64,000 bases of DNA from JANQRZ01 sp965214485 (lineage in GTDB: Bacteria; Bacteroidota; Rhodothermia; Rhodothermales; JANQRZ01): assembly GCA_965214485.1 (NCBI GenBank), contig CBDCBW010000003.1:1-64000 (forward strand), in the 5' to 3' direction. The notes below the pieces were generated by a model. The model was given only the letters and a program-made list of their open reading frames with translations, was not told the DNA's origin and did not search any database. Numbering within the stretch: position 1 is the first letter of the stretch; each line of letters opens with the position of its first letter. The position numbers and the translations under genes were made by a program. Shown piece by piece: positions 25,771-34,570 of this stretch.

Positions 25771-27102
25771 TCACAGCACGCCCCGCGACTTGATCTCGAG
25801 GTAGCGGTTGATCGTGTCCACCGTGAGGGCGTCCGGCGTGGTCAGCAGGGCCTGGATGCCGTGGCGGTTCAGCTCGCGGACGATCTCGCGCTTCTCCCAG
25901 CTCAGCTTCTCCACGACGGTCTTGACGTAGACCTGCTCGACGGTCTCGGCGGGGGCCTCCTGGAGCTCCCGCAGGCCCACGTTCTCGAAGAAGACCACGA
26001 CCACGAGGTGGGTCCGCGCGAGGGCGCGGAGGTACGGAAGCTGCCGGTCCAGCCCGGCCCGCGTCTCGAAGTTCGTGAACAAGAGCAGGAGGGCGCGCCC
26101 GTGGACGTGCCGCTGGACCGTCGCGTAGAGCGCCTCGAAGCTCGCCTCGCGGAAGTCGGTCTGCTGACCGTAGAGCGCGTCGAGCAGCCGGTAGACGTGC
26201 GCCGGTCGCCGCTGCGCGCGGACGACGGTCTCGACCTCGGAGGAGAAGGTGACGAGGCCGGCGCGGTCGTTCTTCAGCAGGGCCGTGTTGAGCAGCACGA
26301 GCGCGGCGTTGATGGCGTAGTCGAGCAGCGTCATCCCCTCGAACGGGGCCTCCATCGTCCGGCCCAGGTCGATGGCGGCGTAGACCGGCTGCGAGCGCTC
26401 GTCCTGGTACTGGTTGACGTGGAGCCCGCCCCGGCGGGCGGTCGCCTGCCAGTTGACCGTGCGGGGGTCGTCGCCGGGGACGTACGCGCGGATCTGGTCG
26501 AACTCCATCGTCCGCCCGAGCCGCCGGACGCGCTTGACGCCGACCTCGTCGAGCCGGTTGCTGGTGGCGAGAAACGCGTAGCGGCGCATCTGGATGAACG
26601 ACGGGTAGACCGCCACGCGCCGGTCGGCGTCGGCGCGGAAGCGGCGCAGCAGGAGGCCGATGGGCCCGGCGGCGTAGGCGAGGACCGCGCCGAAGTGGTA
26701 GACCCCGCGCTCGGTCGGGCGGAGCGTGTAGCGCAGCCGCGCGGTCGCCCCGGCCTCGACGCGGAGCGCGAAGCGCTCGTCGCGGACCTGGAACTGGACC
26801 GGCACCTCGTCGATGAGCGTGACGCGGACGGGGAAGCCGTAGCCGTTCTCGACCTCCACCTCGACCGGGTTCTCGTCGCCGTTCGAGAAGCGCTCCCCGG
26901 CCGTGCGCTCGGCGCGGAGACCGCCCCGCCCGCCCCAGAGCATCAGCGCGTCCACGACCGCCGCCGCCCCAAGGCCCAGCGCCCCCGCCTTCGCCAGGGC
27001 GAACGCGACCGGCACGAAATACCCCACCACGAACGCGAGCACGAGCGCGCCGAGCACCCAGAAGAAGCGCTCGCTGAGGTAGAGGCTGCGGAGGAAGGTC
27101 AC
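25771..27102 (-). CDS. DUF58 protein with von Willebrand A-like domain
   Basis: This 443-residue protein starts at a GTG and has an N-terminal pair of transmembrane helices (about 12-58). A beta-rich middle and a DUF58 block YVPGDDPRTVNWQATAR near 205-222 follow. The vWA-like domain carries AAIDLGRTM in place of a DxSxS metal site. DUF58 proteins are partners of MoxR AAA+ ATPases. The MoxR gene is just upstream on the same strand, now separated from this gene by an IS element. The altered metal motif is common in the Bacteroidota subgroup, as far as I recall. Confidence 0.85.
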   Translation of the reverse strand: MTFLRSLYLSERFFWVLGALVLAFVVGYFVPVAFALAKAGALGLGAAAVVDALMLWGGRGGLRAERTAGERFSNGDENPVEVEVENGYGFPVRVTLIDEVPVQFQVRDERFALRVEAGATARLRYTLRPTERGVYHFGAVLAYAAGPIGLLLRRFRADADRRVAVYPSFIQMRRYAFLATSNRLDEVGVKRVRRLGRTMEFDQIRAYVPGDDPRTVNWQATARRGGLHVNQYQDERSQPVYAAIDLGRTMEAPFEGMTLLDYAINAALVLLNTALLKNDRAGLVTFSSEVETVVRAQRRPAHVYRLLDALYGQQTDFREASFEALYATVQRHVHGRALLLLFTNFETRAGLDRQLPYLRALARTHLVVVVFFENVGLRELQEAPAETVEQVYVKTVVEKLSWEKREIVRELNRHGIQALLTTPDALTVDTINRYLEIKSRGVL

Positions 27103-27122
27103 GGCTTGTCAGAGGACAGTGA

Positions 27123-27976
27123 GAGGCTGACTATGAACGTGGGGCCAAGCGGTTGAGCAGGAGCCGCGTCAGCGCGAGGTAGATGAACGCCTCGACCGTC
27201 CGCGCGAGACGCTCGAAGTCGAGCACCAGCCGGCGGTACCGCTTCAGCCAGGCGAACGTCCGCTCGACGACCCACCGGCGCGGGATCGGCGCGAACGGCC
27301 CCTTCTGCTGGCTCACGACTTCGAAGTCGATCTCCTTCTCGGCGGCGTGGTCGGCGAGCGGGCCGCTCACATAGGCCCCGTCGGCCCACAGCTTCTTCAG
27401 CCGCGGGCTCCGCTCGGCCGCCGCGTCGATGAGGTCGTAGGCCGCTGCCTTGTCGTTGGCTGAGGCGACGGTGACCCTGACCGAGATCGGGAGCCCCTCG
27501 GTGTCGACGCACAGGTGCTGCTTGCGACCGACGACTTTCTTGTTCGGGTCCTTCCCCCGCTCGGCGGCCTCGGGCGCAGCCTGGACGCTCCGGCTGTCGA
27601 CGGACCCGGCCGACGGGTCCTCGTCGCGCCCGTTCTCCCGACGCCACCGGCGGTGGAGCGCCTCGTAGACCGAGGCGAGGGTGCCGTCGTCGCGCCACCG
27701 CTCGAAATAGGCGTAGACCGTCTTGTGGTTGGGGAAGTCGCGCGGGAGGTCGCGCCATGTGCAGGCGTTCTTGGCTTGGTAGAAGATGGCGTCAAGGACG
27801 CGGCGGCGGTCGACGGTCGGTCGGCGACCGCGCGGGCGGGGCGGGGGCAGCAGCGGGGCGACGATGGCCCACTGGGCGTCGGTGAGGTCTGTCGAGTACG
27901 GCCTGTGTGCCATGCGTGCGATCGGTCGAGGGGGACGGGCTCAACGTCCCATCACACTCCATTCGTAGTCAGCCTC
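27123..27976. mobile_element. IS5-family insertion sequence, probably IS1031 group
   Basis: This complete 854-bp element has 15-bp terminal inverted repeats, GAGGCTGACTATGAA at 27123-27137 and TTCGTAGTCAGCCTC at 27962-27976, with one mismatch. It is flanked by a TGA direct repeat (27120-27122 and 27977-27979). A three-base TNA target duplication is what the IS1031 group of IS5 makes. It contains one intact transposase gene. It sits inside the purine-rich tract of a composite intergenic element between moxR and the DUF58 gene. Confidence 0.85.
27131..27913 (-). CDS. IS5-family transposase (DDE)
   Basis: This 260-residue transposase has an N-terminal DUF4096-type domain (LTDAQWAIVAPLLPP, then FYQAKNACTWRDLPRDF). 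The DDE catalytic residues are probably Asp106 (SVDSRSV), Asp178 (WADGAYVSG) and Glu217 (VVERTFAWLKRYRRL). It is a single uninterrupted frame, so no programmed frameshift is needed. No coding damage is visible and the ends are matched, so the element looks recently active. Confidence 0.93.
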   Translation of the reverse strand: MAHRPYSTDLTDAQWAIVAPLLPPPRPRGRRPTVDRRRVLDAIFYQAKNACTWRDLPRDFPNHKTVYAYFERWRDDGTLASVYEALHRRWRRENGRDEDPSAGSVDSRSVQAAPEAAERGKDPNKKVVGRKQHLCVDTEGLPISVRVTVASANDKAAAYDLIDAAAERSPRLKKLWADGAYVSGPLADHAAEKEIDFEVVSQQKGPFAPIPRRWVVERTFAWLKRYRRLVLDFERLARTVEAFIYLALTRLLLNRLAPRS

Positions 27977-27979
27977 TGA

Positions 27980-28143
27980 GACGGTGGACGGTGAGACAGG
28001 CAGACAGTGGACAGGGAGACAGTGGCGCGTTGCGCGACGGCCTCGTTAACTTGATCGGTTTTCCCTCCATTCCCTCCATTCCCTCCATTCCCTCCATTCC
28101 CTCCATTCCCTCCATTCCCTCCATTCCCTCCATTCCCTCCACT
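27980..28143. repeat. Composite intergenic element copy 2: purine tract, core, 9-bp tandem
   Basis: A purine-rich imperfect tandem (GACGGTGGACGGTGAGACAG and further units, to about 28025) precedes a core at 28032-28062 ending GTTAACTTGATCGGTTTT. Eight perfect and one imperfect copies of CCCTCCATT follow (28063-28143), stopping 2 bases before the moxR stop codon. On the moxR mRNA strand the tandem reads as GGAGGGAAT repeats. The IS5-family element interrupts its left part. Confidence 0.85.
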
Positions 28144-28145
28144 CC

Positions 28146-29219
<1,074 letters not shown>

Positions 29220-29252
29220 CGTTGCAAACGGGGGTGAAGGTACAGACCGCGC

Positions 29253-30437
29253 TCATGCCATGCGCCGGAGGAAGGCGTCGGTGCGGCGGTCCAGCTCGAG
29301 CAAGTCGCGGGCAGAGACCGACGCGCCGGCTCGGAGCCGGGCGAACAGGTCGAAGAGGGCGTCCACGTCGTCGCGCGGCACCCCGGCTTTTCGGGCAACG
29401 TCGTCGCGGGCGTCCTCGGCGAAGTCGAGGTCCGGCAGGCTCAGGTCGGCGCGGAGGCGGTCGAGGAAGAAGCGGGCCCTCTTCTCGACGAGGTCGCGGT
29501 CGTCGCCGTGCTGGTGGTAGAGCCGCCCGACGGTCTCGGCGAAGCGGCGCGCGTGGTTCGGCGGCGGCGCGACGACCGGCACGGCCCGCTGCCAGCGCCG
29601 CCCCCGGAACGCGACGAAGAGCAGCACCCCGGCGAGGCCGAGGACGTAGGCCCACCGCAGCGCAGGCTGCTCCAGCACGAACCGCAGCGGCGTCGCCCCG
29701 ACGTTGCGGAGCGGCTTCGCGTAGGCGTCCCAGAACGTCGGCTGCGCCGGGAGGTACGACAGCGCCGCCGCGGCGTAGGCCGCGCCGTCGCCGCCGAGGA
29801 GGCCGTAGTTCGTGAACGCCGTCGGGACCGCCGAGAGGTAGACCGCCCCCGCGCCCACGTCCACGCGGACGTAGTTGACGAGCGAGTCGCGGGCCGTGCC
29901 GAGGACCGTCGTCCGCACCGTGTCGAGAGCCACGAAGTGGGTGTAGGCCAGATCGTCGTCAAACTGAAACCCGCCGGGCTGGCCGAGGCCGGGGTTCGCC
30001 AGGTAGAGGACCGAGTCGGCGCGCACGAGCTCGTCGAGGTCACCGTAGGTCCAGTCCGTCGCCACGCCGAGGGTGTCCCGGAGCAGCCCGCCGAGGTCTT
30101 CGGCGGCGAGGAAGACCGTGTTGCCGCGCTCAGCGTAGCGGTAGAGGCGGAGGGCCTCGTCGTCGTCGGGCGCGAAGGCCGAGGTCAGGAAGAAGTAGGT
30201 CGTCCCGGCGAGGGTGCTGTCGCGGAGGTGGAGGTAGGGCGGCCGGCGCACCGGCACGACGTCGGCCCCGCCGAGGAGCTCCGGCAGCAGGTCGTAGAGC
30301 ACGCGCGCGCCGTAGGGCTGCGCCCGGTCGGCCTCGAACGACGGCCGCCAGTCGAGCGGGCGCGGGCGCACGCCCTCGACGAGGACGAGGAGTCCCACTA
30401 CCCCGGCGAGCAGGACGAGGGGGAGGCGGCCTTTCAT
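29253..30437 (-). CDS. DUF4350 domain membrane protein
   Basis: This 394-residue protein starts at an ATG that overlaps the DUF4129 stop (ATGA). It begins with a transmembrane helix (LPLVLLAGVVGLLVLVEGV). A Rossmann-like DUF4350 region follows, with YGARVLYDLLPELL and YFFLTSAFAPDDDEALRL. A second helix (ALRWAYVLGLAGVLLFVAF near 283-301) leads to a cytosolic helical tail. DUF4350 is found with MoxR, DUF58 and DUF4129 genes. Its function is unknown. Confidence 0.8.
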   Translation of the reverse strand: MKGRLPLVLLAGVVGLLVLVEGVRPRPLDWRPSFEADRAQPYGARVLYDLLPELLGGADVVPVRRPPYLHLRDSTLAGTTYFFLTSAFAPDDDEALRLYRYAERGNTVFLAAEDLGGLLRDTLGVATDWTYGDLDELVRADSVLYLANPGLGQPGGFQFDDDLAYTHFVALDTVRTTVLGTARDSLVNYVRVDVGAGAVYLSAVPTAFTNYGLLGGDGAAYAAAALSYLPAQPTFWDAYAKPLRNVGATPLRFVLEQPALRWAYVLGLAGVLLFVAFRGRRWQRAVPVVAPPPNHARRFAETVGRLYHQHGDDRDLVEKRARFFLDRLRADLSLPDLDFAEDARDDVARKAGVPRDDVDALFDLFARLRAGASVSARDLLELDRRTDAFLRRMA

Positions 30438-31177
30438 CGCTGCCCTCCCGCGACCCGTCCCTCTGCCGGCCCGAGCGCGTCGTGGAACCGGCGGAACTGC
30501 GCCCGCGCCGCCTCGAAGCCGGGCGCGTCCACGGGCAGGCTCCCGTACCACGCCCGCTCGAACAGCCCGGTCATCGCCGCGAACGGCGCTTCCAGCCCCG
30601 ACCCGTCGAGCTCGGCGAGGTAGGTGCGGTTCGTCTTGTCGGCGGTCCAGCGGATGCGCCCGCGGGCGGCGAGGGCCTGGAGCGCCTGGAGGTAGAGCAG
30701 CCGGACGGCCTCGCGGAAGCGCCCCTCGCGCTCGGCCCGGTCGGCGAGCGCCCCGAGGTCCACGGCCTCGATCCCCTCCTCGGCCAGCACGCCCTCCAGC
30801 GGGGCCCGCGCCGCGCCGCGCCGGAACATCCCCTGCCGGTTCGCCCCGAACAGCCGGTAGAGCGCGAAGACGGCGGTCAGCCCGAGCACCCCGTAGAGCA
30901 GCACGTTCCGCGTCCCCTGCGACGTGGCGCGGTAGAACGGGTCGAGAAAGGTCTGCTGGAACCAGCGCCGGACCACGTCCCAGAACGACGTAGCCGGCGG
31001 CGGCTCGCGGTCGTAGGCGAAGGCGGGGTCCGCGCGGAAGCGCTCCAGCGCCGCCTCCGGCACGGGCCGGGCCGCCACCGCCGACGAATCGGCCCGCACG
31101 CCGGTCTGCGCCTGGGCCGCACCCGCGAGGACGAGAAGCGCGAGGCCGGTAGTCCTAACCACGCTCTTATAACGCAT
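30434..31177 (-). CDS. DUF4129 domain membrane protein
   Basis: This 247-residue protein has a signal peptide (about 1-24, ending AGAAQAQ). An extracytoplasmic segment with Trp-rich FWDVVRRWFQQTFLDPF follows, then one transmembrane helix (VLLYGVLGLTAVFALYRLF near 91-109). The cytosolic DUF4129 domain contains FREAVRLLYLQALQALAARG and the LFERAWYGSLPVD end. The gene is the first of the DUF4129-DUF4350-MoxR-(IS)-DUF58 string, with a repeat-filled gap upstream. Confidence 0.82.
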   Translation of the reverse strand: MRYKSVVRTTGLALLVLAGAAQAQTGVRADSSAVAARPVPEAALERFRADPAFAYDREPPPATSFWDVVRRWFQQTFLDPFYRATSQGTRNVLLYGVLGLTAVFALYRLFGANRQGMFRRGAARAPLEGVLAEEGIEAVDLGALADRAEREGRFREAVRLLYLQALQALAARGRIRWTADKTNRTYLAELDGSGLEAPFAAMTGLFERAWYGSLPVDAPGFEAARAQFRRFHDALGPAEGRVAGGQR

Positions 31178-31269
31178 GATATTGCAGAAGTAGTCCCCCT
31201 CCTGTCCAGGGCTGACAAGGGTAGGCTTTCACAGAAGTGTGCGATTCCAAGCTCCAACCCTCGATACTC

Positions 31270-31340
31270 GTCATCCCCGCGCAGGCGGGGACCCACAGGA
31301 GGGCGGCAGCCGATGGGTCCCCGATCAAGTCGGGGATGAC
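31270..31340. repeat. Palindromic repeat, family A
   Basis: This 71-bp copy has ends GTCATCCCCG and CGGGGATGAC and two internal complementary CCCCGC/GCGGGG pairs. It lies in the 469-bp gap 31178-31646, which holds no gene that I can see. Confidence 0.8.
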
Positions 31341-31411
31341 TGTTTGTCAAGGGTTGAAGCGCATCAACGTAGCATCGGCAGGTGAAAGACTCAGTTGGCG
31401 TTGTGAATACC

Positions 31412-31577
31412 TAACCCAAGTTGTGCCCTATCGCACCAAACCCTCCTACTGTCATTTCGACGAGCGTAGGAGGAGAAATCCCCGTCGTTTGCGTCTGTTT
31501 CGAGGCGTGGGAGATTTCTCGCTCCGCTCGAAATGACAAGAGCGTGAGTTGGAGGCCATACCTCACAACTTGGGTTA
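31412..31577. repeat. Nested inverted repeats: outer 14-bp TIRs around a complete family B palindrome
   Basis: TAACCCAAGTTGTG (31412-31425) and CACAACTTGGGTTA (31564-31577) are perfect inverted repeats. Inside them, GTCATTTCGACGAGCG (from 31451) and CGCTCGAAATGAC (to 31537) are the two arms of a family B palindrome. The arrangement looks like one element inside another, or a single 166-bp MITE. Confidence 0.75.
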
Positions 31578-31646
31578 CCTAACCCCTACCAGCTGTCCAG
31601 AGGGAGAACCAAAACCCGGGGGTCCGGTGAATTCATAAGCGGTCTC

Positions 31647-32687
31647 TCAGCGCCAGCGGTCCGCATCGGCCTCCTCGTCGCGGTCGGCATCGCCCGGCTC
31701 GGCGTCGCCCGGGTCGGCCCGGCCGCTCCAGTCAGTCTCGTCCCAGGCCGCGCTCTCGCGGGCGTCGTCCGGGGTGTCGGCGTCCTGGGCGATCGCTTCG
31801 ATCTGGTCTTCCAGGCCCAGCCCCGCGCTGCCCTCCTGCTTCGTCACGAGGTTGTAGTAGTGCATCGTCGCCGCGACCGGGAAGAGGATGTAGGCGAAAT
31901 ACGCGAGCGACCCGAGGACCGTGCCCAGCGTCAGTAGGCCCCGCGCGAGGGGCCCCACCTCCGCCGCCCCGTGAAAGCCGATGACCGCCCCGACGATCAT
32001 CGCCGGCAGCGTCACCACGAGCGCCATGACCATGATCACCACCCCGACCAGAACGACGACCCCGAACGTCTGCCCCCAATACCCCTCGACGAGGTGGCGG
32101 GCGCGGCGTAAGGCCGAGAAGAAGTCACCCTCATCAATGAGCCGGGCCGGGAGGAGGAGGAAGACGGCCGGGAAGAGATAGACCCACCCAGCCAGCCACG
32201 CGAGCGCCCCGAGGCACGGCACGAGCAGGATGATCATGCTCACGATGAGCAGGAACGACAGCCCCACCGTCGTCAGAAAGACCTTCGCCAGAAGCTGCTT
32301 CGTCCGGCCCCAGAGCTCGGGCACCGTGATCGGCCCCGGCGCGCCTTCGAGGTAGAGAAAGACGTAGGCGAACCCCACGGCGTAGACCAGCGTCGAGGCG
32401 ATGAGCACCAGCCCGATGGAGACGAAGTACGCCGGGCCGAACATCGAGGCGAACGCCTCCGGGTCGGAGCTAGGATTGAACATCTGCTCGAACGCCGTCG
32501 CCTGGTCCTGCGTGAACGCCTGGACCACGATGATCGCCACGAGGACCGGGCCGACGATGTAGAGGAACCCTTTGCCCAAGTCGACGACGTGCTCGCGGAG
32601 GAAGGCGATGGAGTCGCTGAGCACGCTGCCCGCGTCGCGGCGGCGGTGGAAGTCGATGGGCTCGGGGGCGGCGAACGGTTCAGACAT
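31647..32687 (-). CDS. Multi-pass membrane protein of the SpoIIM/RDD neighbourhood
   Basis: This 346-residue protein begins MSEPFAAPEPIDF and has about six hydrophobic segments between residues 35 and 285. It ends in an acidic Asp/Glu-rich tail with several D-A-D-type repeats. The pattern resembles the glycerophosphoryl diester phosphodiesterase membrane-domain family. Its start overlaps the SpoIIM-like gene end by 8 bases, so the two are likely co-translated. No catalytic motif is seen. Confidence 0.65.
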   Translation of the reverse strand: MSEPFAAPEPIDFHRRRDAGSVLSDSIAFLREHVVDLGKGFLYIVGPVLVAIIVVQAFTQDQATAFEQMFNPSSDPEAFASMFGPAYFVSIGLVLIASTLVYAVGFAYVFLYLEGAPGPITVPELWGRTKQLLAKVFLTTVGLSFLLIVSMIILLVPCLGALAWLAGWVYLFPAVFLLLPARLIDEGDFFSALRRARHLVEGYWGQTFGVVVLVGVVIMVMALVVTLPAMIVGAVIGFHGAAEVGPLARGLLTLGTVLGSLAYFAYILFPVAATMHYYNLVTKQEGSAGLGLEDQIEAIAQDADTPDDARESAAWDETDWSGRADPGDAEPGDADRDEEADADRWR

Positions 32688-33654
32688 GGTCGGGAGACGC
32701 CGCTGCATCGCGGCGGTGCAGGTGGACCGGGTAGAGGACGAAGTACCAGACGACGGCGGCGAGCGAGCCGAGGATGATGCACAGGCTGACGGCGACCGGC
32801 ATCTCGGTGTGCCGCGTCACGAACCCTTCGAGGAAGCCCGCCGTGACGAACACCGGGACGAGGCCGACGACGAGCTTCAGCCCGTTCTTGGCCCCGCGCC
32901 GGAAAGCAGCGAGGCGCGTGTAGGTCCCCGGGAAGAGGAGGCTGTTGCCCATCGCAAACCCCGCCCCGCCCGCCAGGATGATCGCCGAGATTTCGAGCGT
33001 CCCGTGAACCCAGATCGTCAGGACCGACTCGGCGAGCAGGCCGTGCTGGTGGAAGAACAACTGAAAGGCCCCGATCATCACCCCGTTCTGGAACAGGACG
33101 AACGCCGTCCCGAACGAGCTCAGCACCCCGAAGGCGAAGACCAGGAACGAGACCCAGACGTTGTTGAGCGTGATGCCGAGGAACATGTCCGCCTCGTTCA
33201 TCTGCTTGTAGACCGCCATCGGGTCGCCACGCTCGATGTTGGCGAGGGTCATGTTGACGTAGCTGTCGCCCATGATGAGGCGCACGAACGACGGGTCGCC
33301 CGCCGACGAGAGCACGCCGATGAGCACGGCGAGGGCGAAGACGGCAGCGGCCCACCCGAGCGGGCGACGCTCGGCGTAGACCACGCGTGGCAGCTCCTCG
33401 GTCCAGAACCGGACGACCCGCCCGCGGTCCTCGCGGCGGTTCCGGTAGAGCATCCCGTGGACGCGCACCGCGAGGCCGTTGAGGTAGGCCGTCGTGTTCG
33501 AGTGCGGGTAGAAGGTCCGGGCGTAGGCGAGGTCGTCGGTGAGCTGGACGAAGAGGTCGGCGAGCGTGTCGGGGTCGGCGGACCGCGCAGCGAGGAGGTC
33601 CTCGAAGCGTTTCCACTTCTCGGCGTTCCGGCGGGTGAAGACGACCTCGCGCAT
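32680..33654 (-). CDS. SpoIIM-like (DUF95) membrane protein
   Basis: This 324-residue protein starts MREVVFTRRNAEKWKRFEDL and matches the stage II sporulation protein M / DUF95 family: a helical cytosolic N-terminus, then five or six transmembrane helices including LFFHQHGLLAESVLTIWVHGTLEISAIILAGGAGF (about 205-240). In non-sporulating bacteria these genes are found with RDD, MoxR and DUF58 genes. The ATG at 33654 gives the conserved N-terminus; longer in-frame readings do not look conserved. The gene is divergent from the RDD gene, with 162 bp between them. Confidence 0.85.
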   Translation of the reverse strand: MREVVFTRRNAEKWKRFEDLLAARSADPDTLADLFVQLTDDLAYARTFYPHSNTTAYLNGLAVRVHGMLYRNRREDRGRVVRFWTEELPRVVYAERRPLGWAAAVFALAVLIGVLSSAGDPSFVRLIMGDSYVNMTLANIERGDPMAVYKQMNEADMFLGITLNNVWVSFLVFAFGVLSSFGTAFVLFQNGVMIGAFQLFFHQHGLLAESVLTIWVHGTLEISAIILAGGAGFAMGNSLLFPGTYTRLAAFRRGAKNGLKLVVGLVPVFVTAGFLEGFVTRHTEMPVAVSLCIILGSLAAVVWYFVLYPVHLHRRDAAASPDHV

Positions 33655-33816
33655 CGGCGGTCGGGGGTTGTAGTTTTCGGAGCATCGGACGATACGGCAC
33701 GTAGCCTGTCCGCCGCAACCCGGCCGGGGCTGGGCCCCGCGTTCGCACACCCGGCCGCTGCCCTCGGGCTAACGGTCCGGCTCCCTCCTCCTCCACGCTA
33801 CGCCCGCTGCTGTTCC

Positions 33817-34554
33817 ATGCCTACGGTTCACGTGCAGACGGCCCAGAACGTCACGATCGCCTACCGCACGGCGGGCCTCGGGCCGCGCATCATCGCGTAC
33901 CTCGTCGACGTGTTCATCACGTATGCCTGCCTGTTCACGGTGGCCATGGTCTTCATCTCCGCCTCAGGCAGCATGAGCGAGGGCGTCGGCATCGCGCTCG
34001 TCGTGATCGTCCTCTTGCCGTTCGTCTTCTACCACCTCCTGTGCGAGGTTTTTCTCGACGGGCAGAGCATCGGCAAGCGCGTCGTCAAGATCAAAGTCGT
34101 CGCGCTCGACGGCGGGCAGCCGACGCTCGGGGCCTACCTGCTGCGGTGGGTCCTCCGGATCGTCGACGTCTCGCTGTTCTCCGGCGGCGTCGCCGTCATC
34201 GCGATCGCCGCCACCAAGCACGACCAGCGCCTCGGCGACCTCGCCGCCGGCACCACCGTCATCAAGCTCGACCACGAGGTCGGGCTGGAGGACACGCTCT
34301 ACGTCCCCGTCGGCGACGACCACGAGACGGTCTACCCCCAGGTGGACCGCCTCACCGACGCCGACGTGGAGACCGTGCGCGCCGTGCTGGCCCGGTTCCG
34401 CGAGGACGGCCGCACCGCGCGCACCGCGAAGCTGGCCGACCGCACGAAGGCCGTCATCGAGCAGAAGATGGAGATCGAGCCGGTGGCCGCTCCGGCGGTG
34501 CGGTTCCTGCGCCAGGTCGTGCGGGACTACAGCGCGCTCGAGGACTCGCTCTGA
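33817..34554 (+). CDS. RDD family membrane protein
   Basis: This 245-residue protein has the RDD domain in its first about 150 residues: GLGPRIIAYLVDVFITYACLF supplies the arginine-aspartate pair of helix 1, and FLDGQSIGKRVVKIKVV and DQRLGDLAAGTTVI are further signatures. The remaining about 95 residues are cytosolic and helical. RDD proteins are suspected small-molecule or ion transporters, and some behave as Na+/H+ antiporters. It is divergent from the SpoIIM-like gene and convergent with the CSLREA gene. Confidence 0.85.
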   Translation: MPTVHVQTAQNVTIAYRTAGLGPRIIAYLVDVFITYACLFTVAMVFISASGSMSEGVGIALVVIVLLPFVFYHLLCEVFLDGQSIGKRVVKIKVVALDGGQPTLGAYLLRWVLRIVDVSLFSGGVAVIAIAATKHDQRLGDLAAGTTVIKLDHEVGLEDTLYVPVGDDHETVYPQVDRLTDADVETVRAVLARFREDGRTARTAKLADRTKAVIEQKMEIEPVAAPAVRFLRQVVRDYSALEDSL

Positions 34555-34570
34555 TCCGGTCCGGCGAATC

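Noticed and set aside
25771..27102. DUF58 gene inactivated because its vWA metal motif is altered
   Set aside because: The DLGRTM form fits the Bacteroidota DUF58 subgroup as I recall it, and the frame is intact.
28063..28143. Possible CRISPR array
   Set aside because: Units of 9 bp with no spacers are a simple tandem repeat; the 7-bp array at 42622-42670 is rejected for the same reason.
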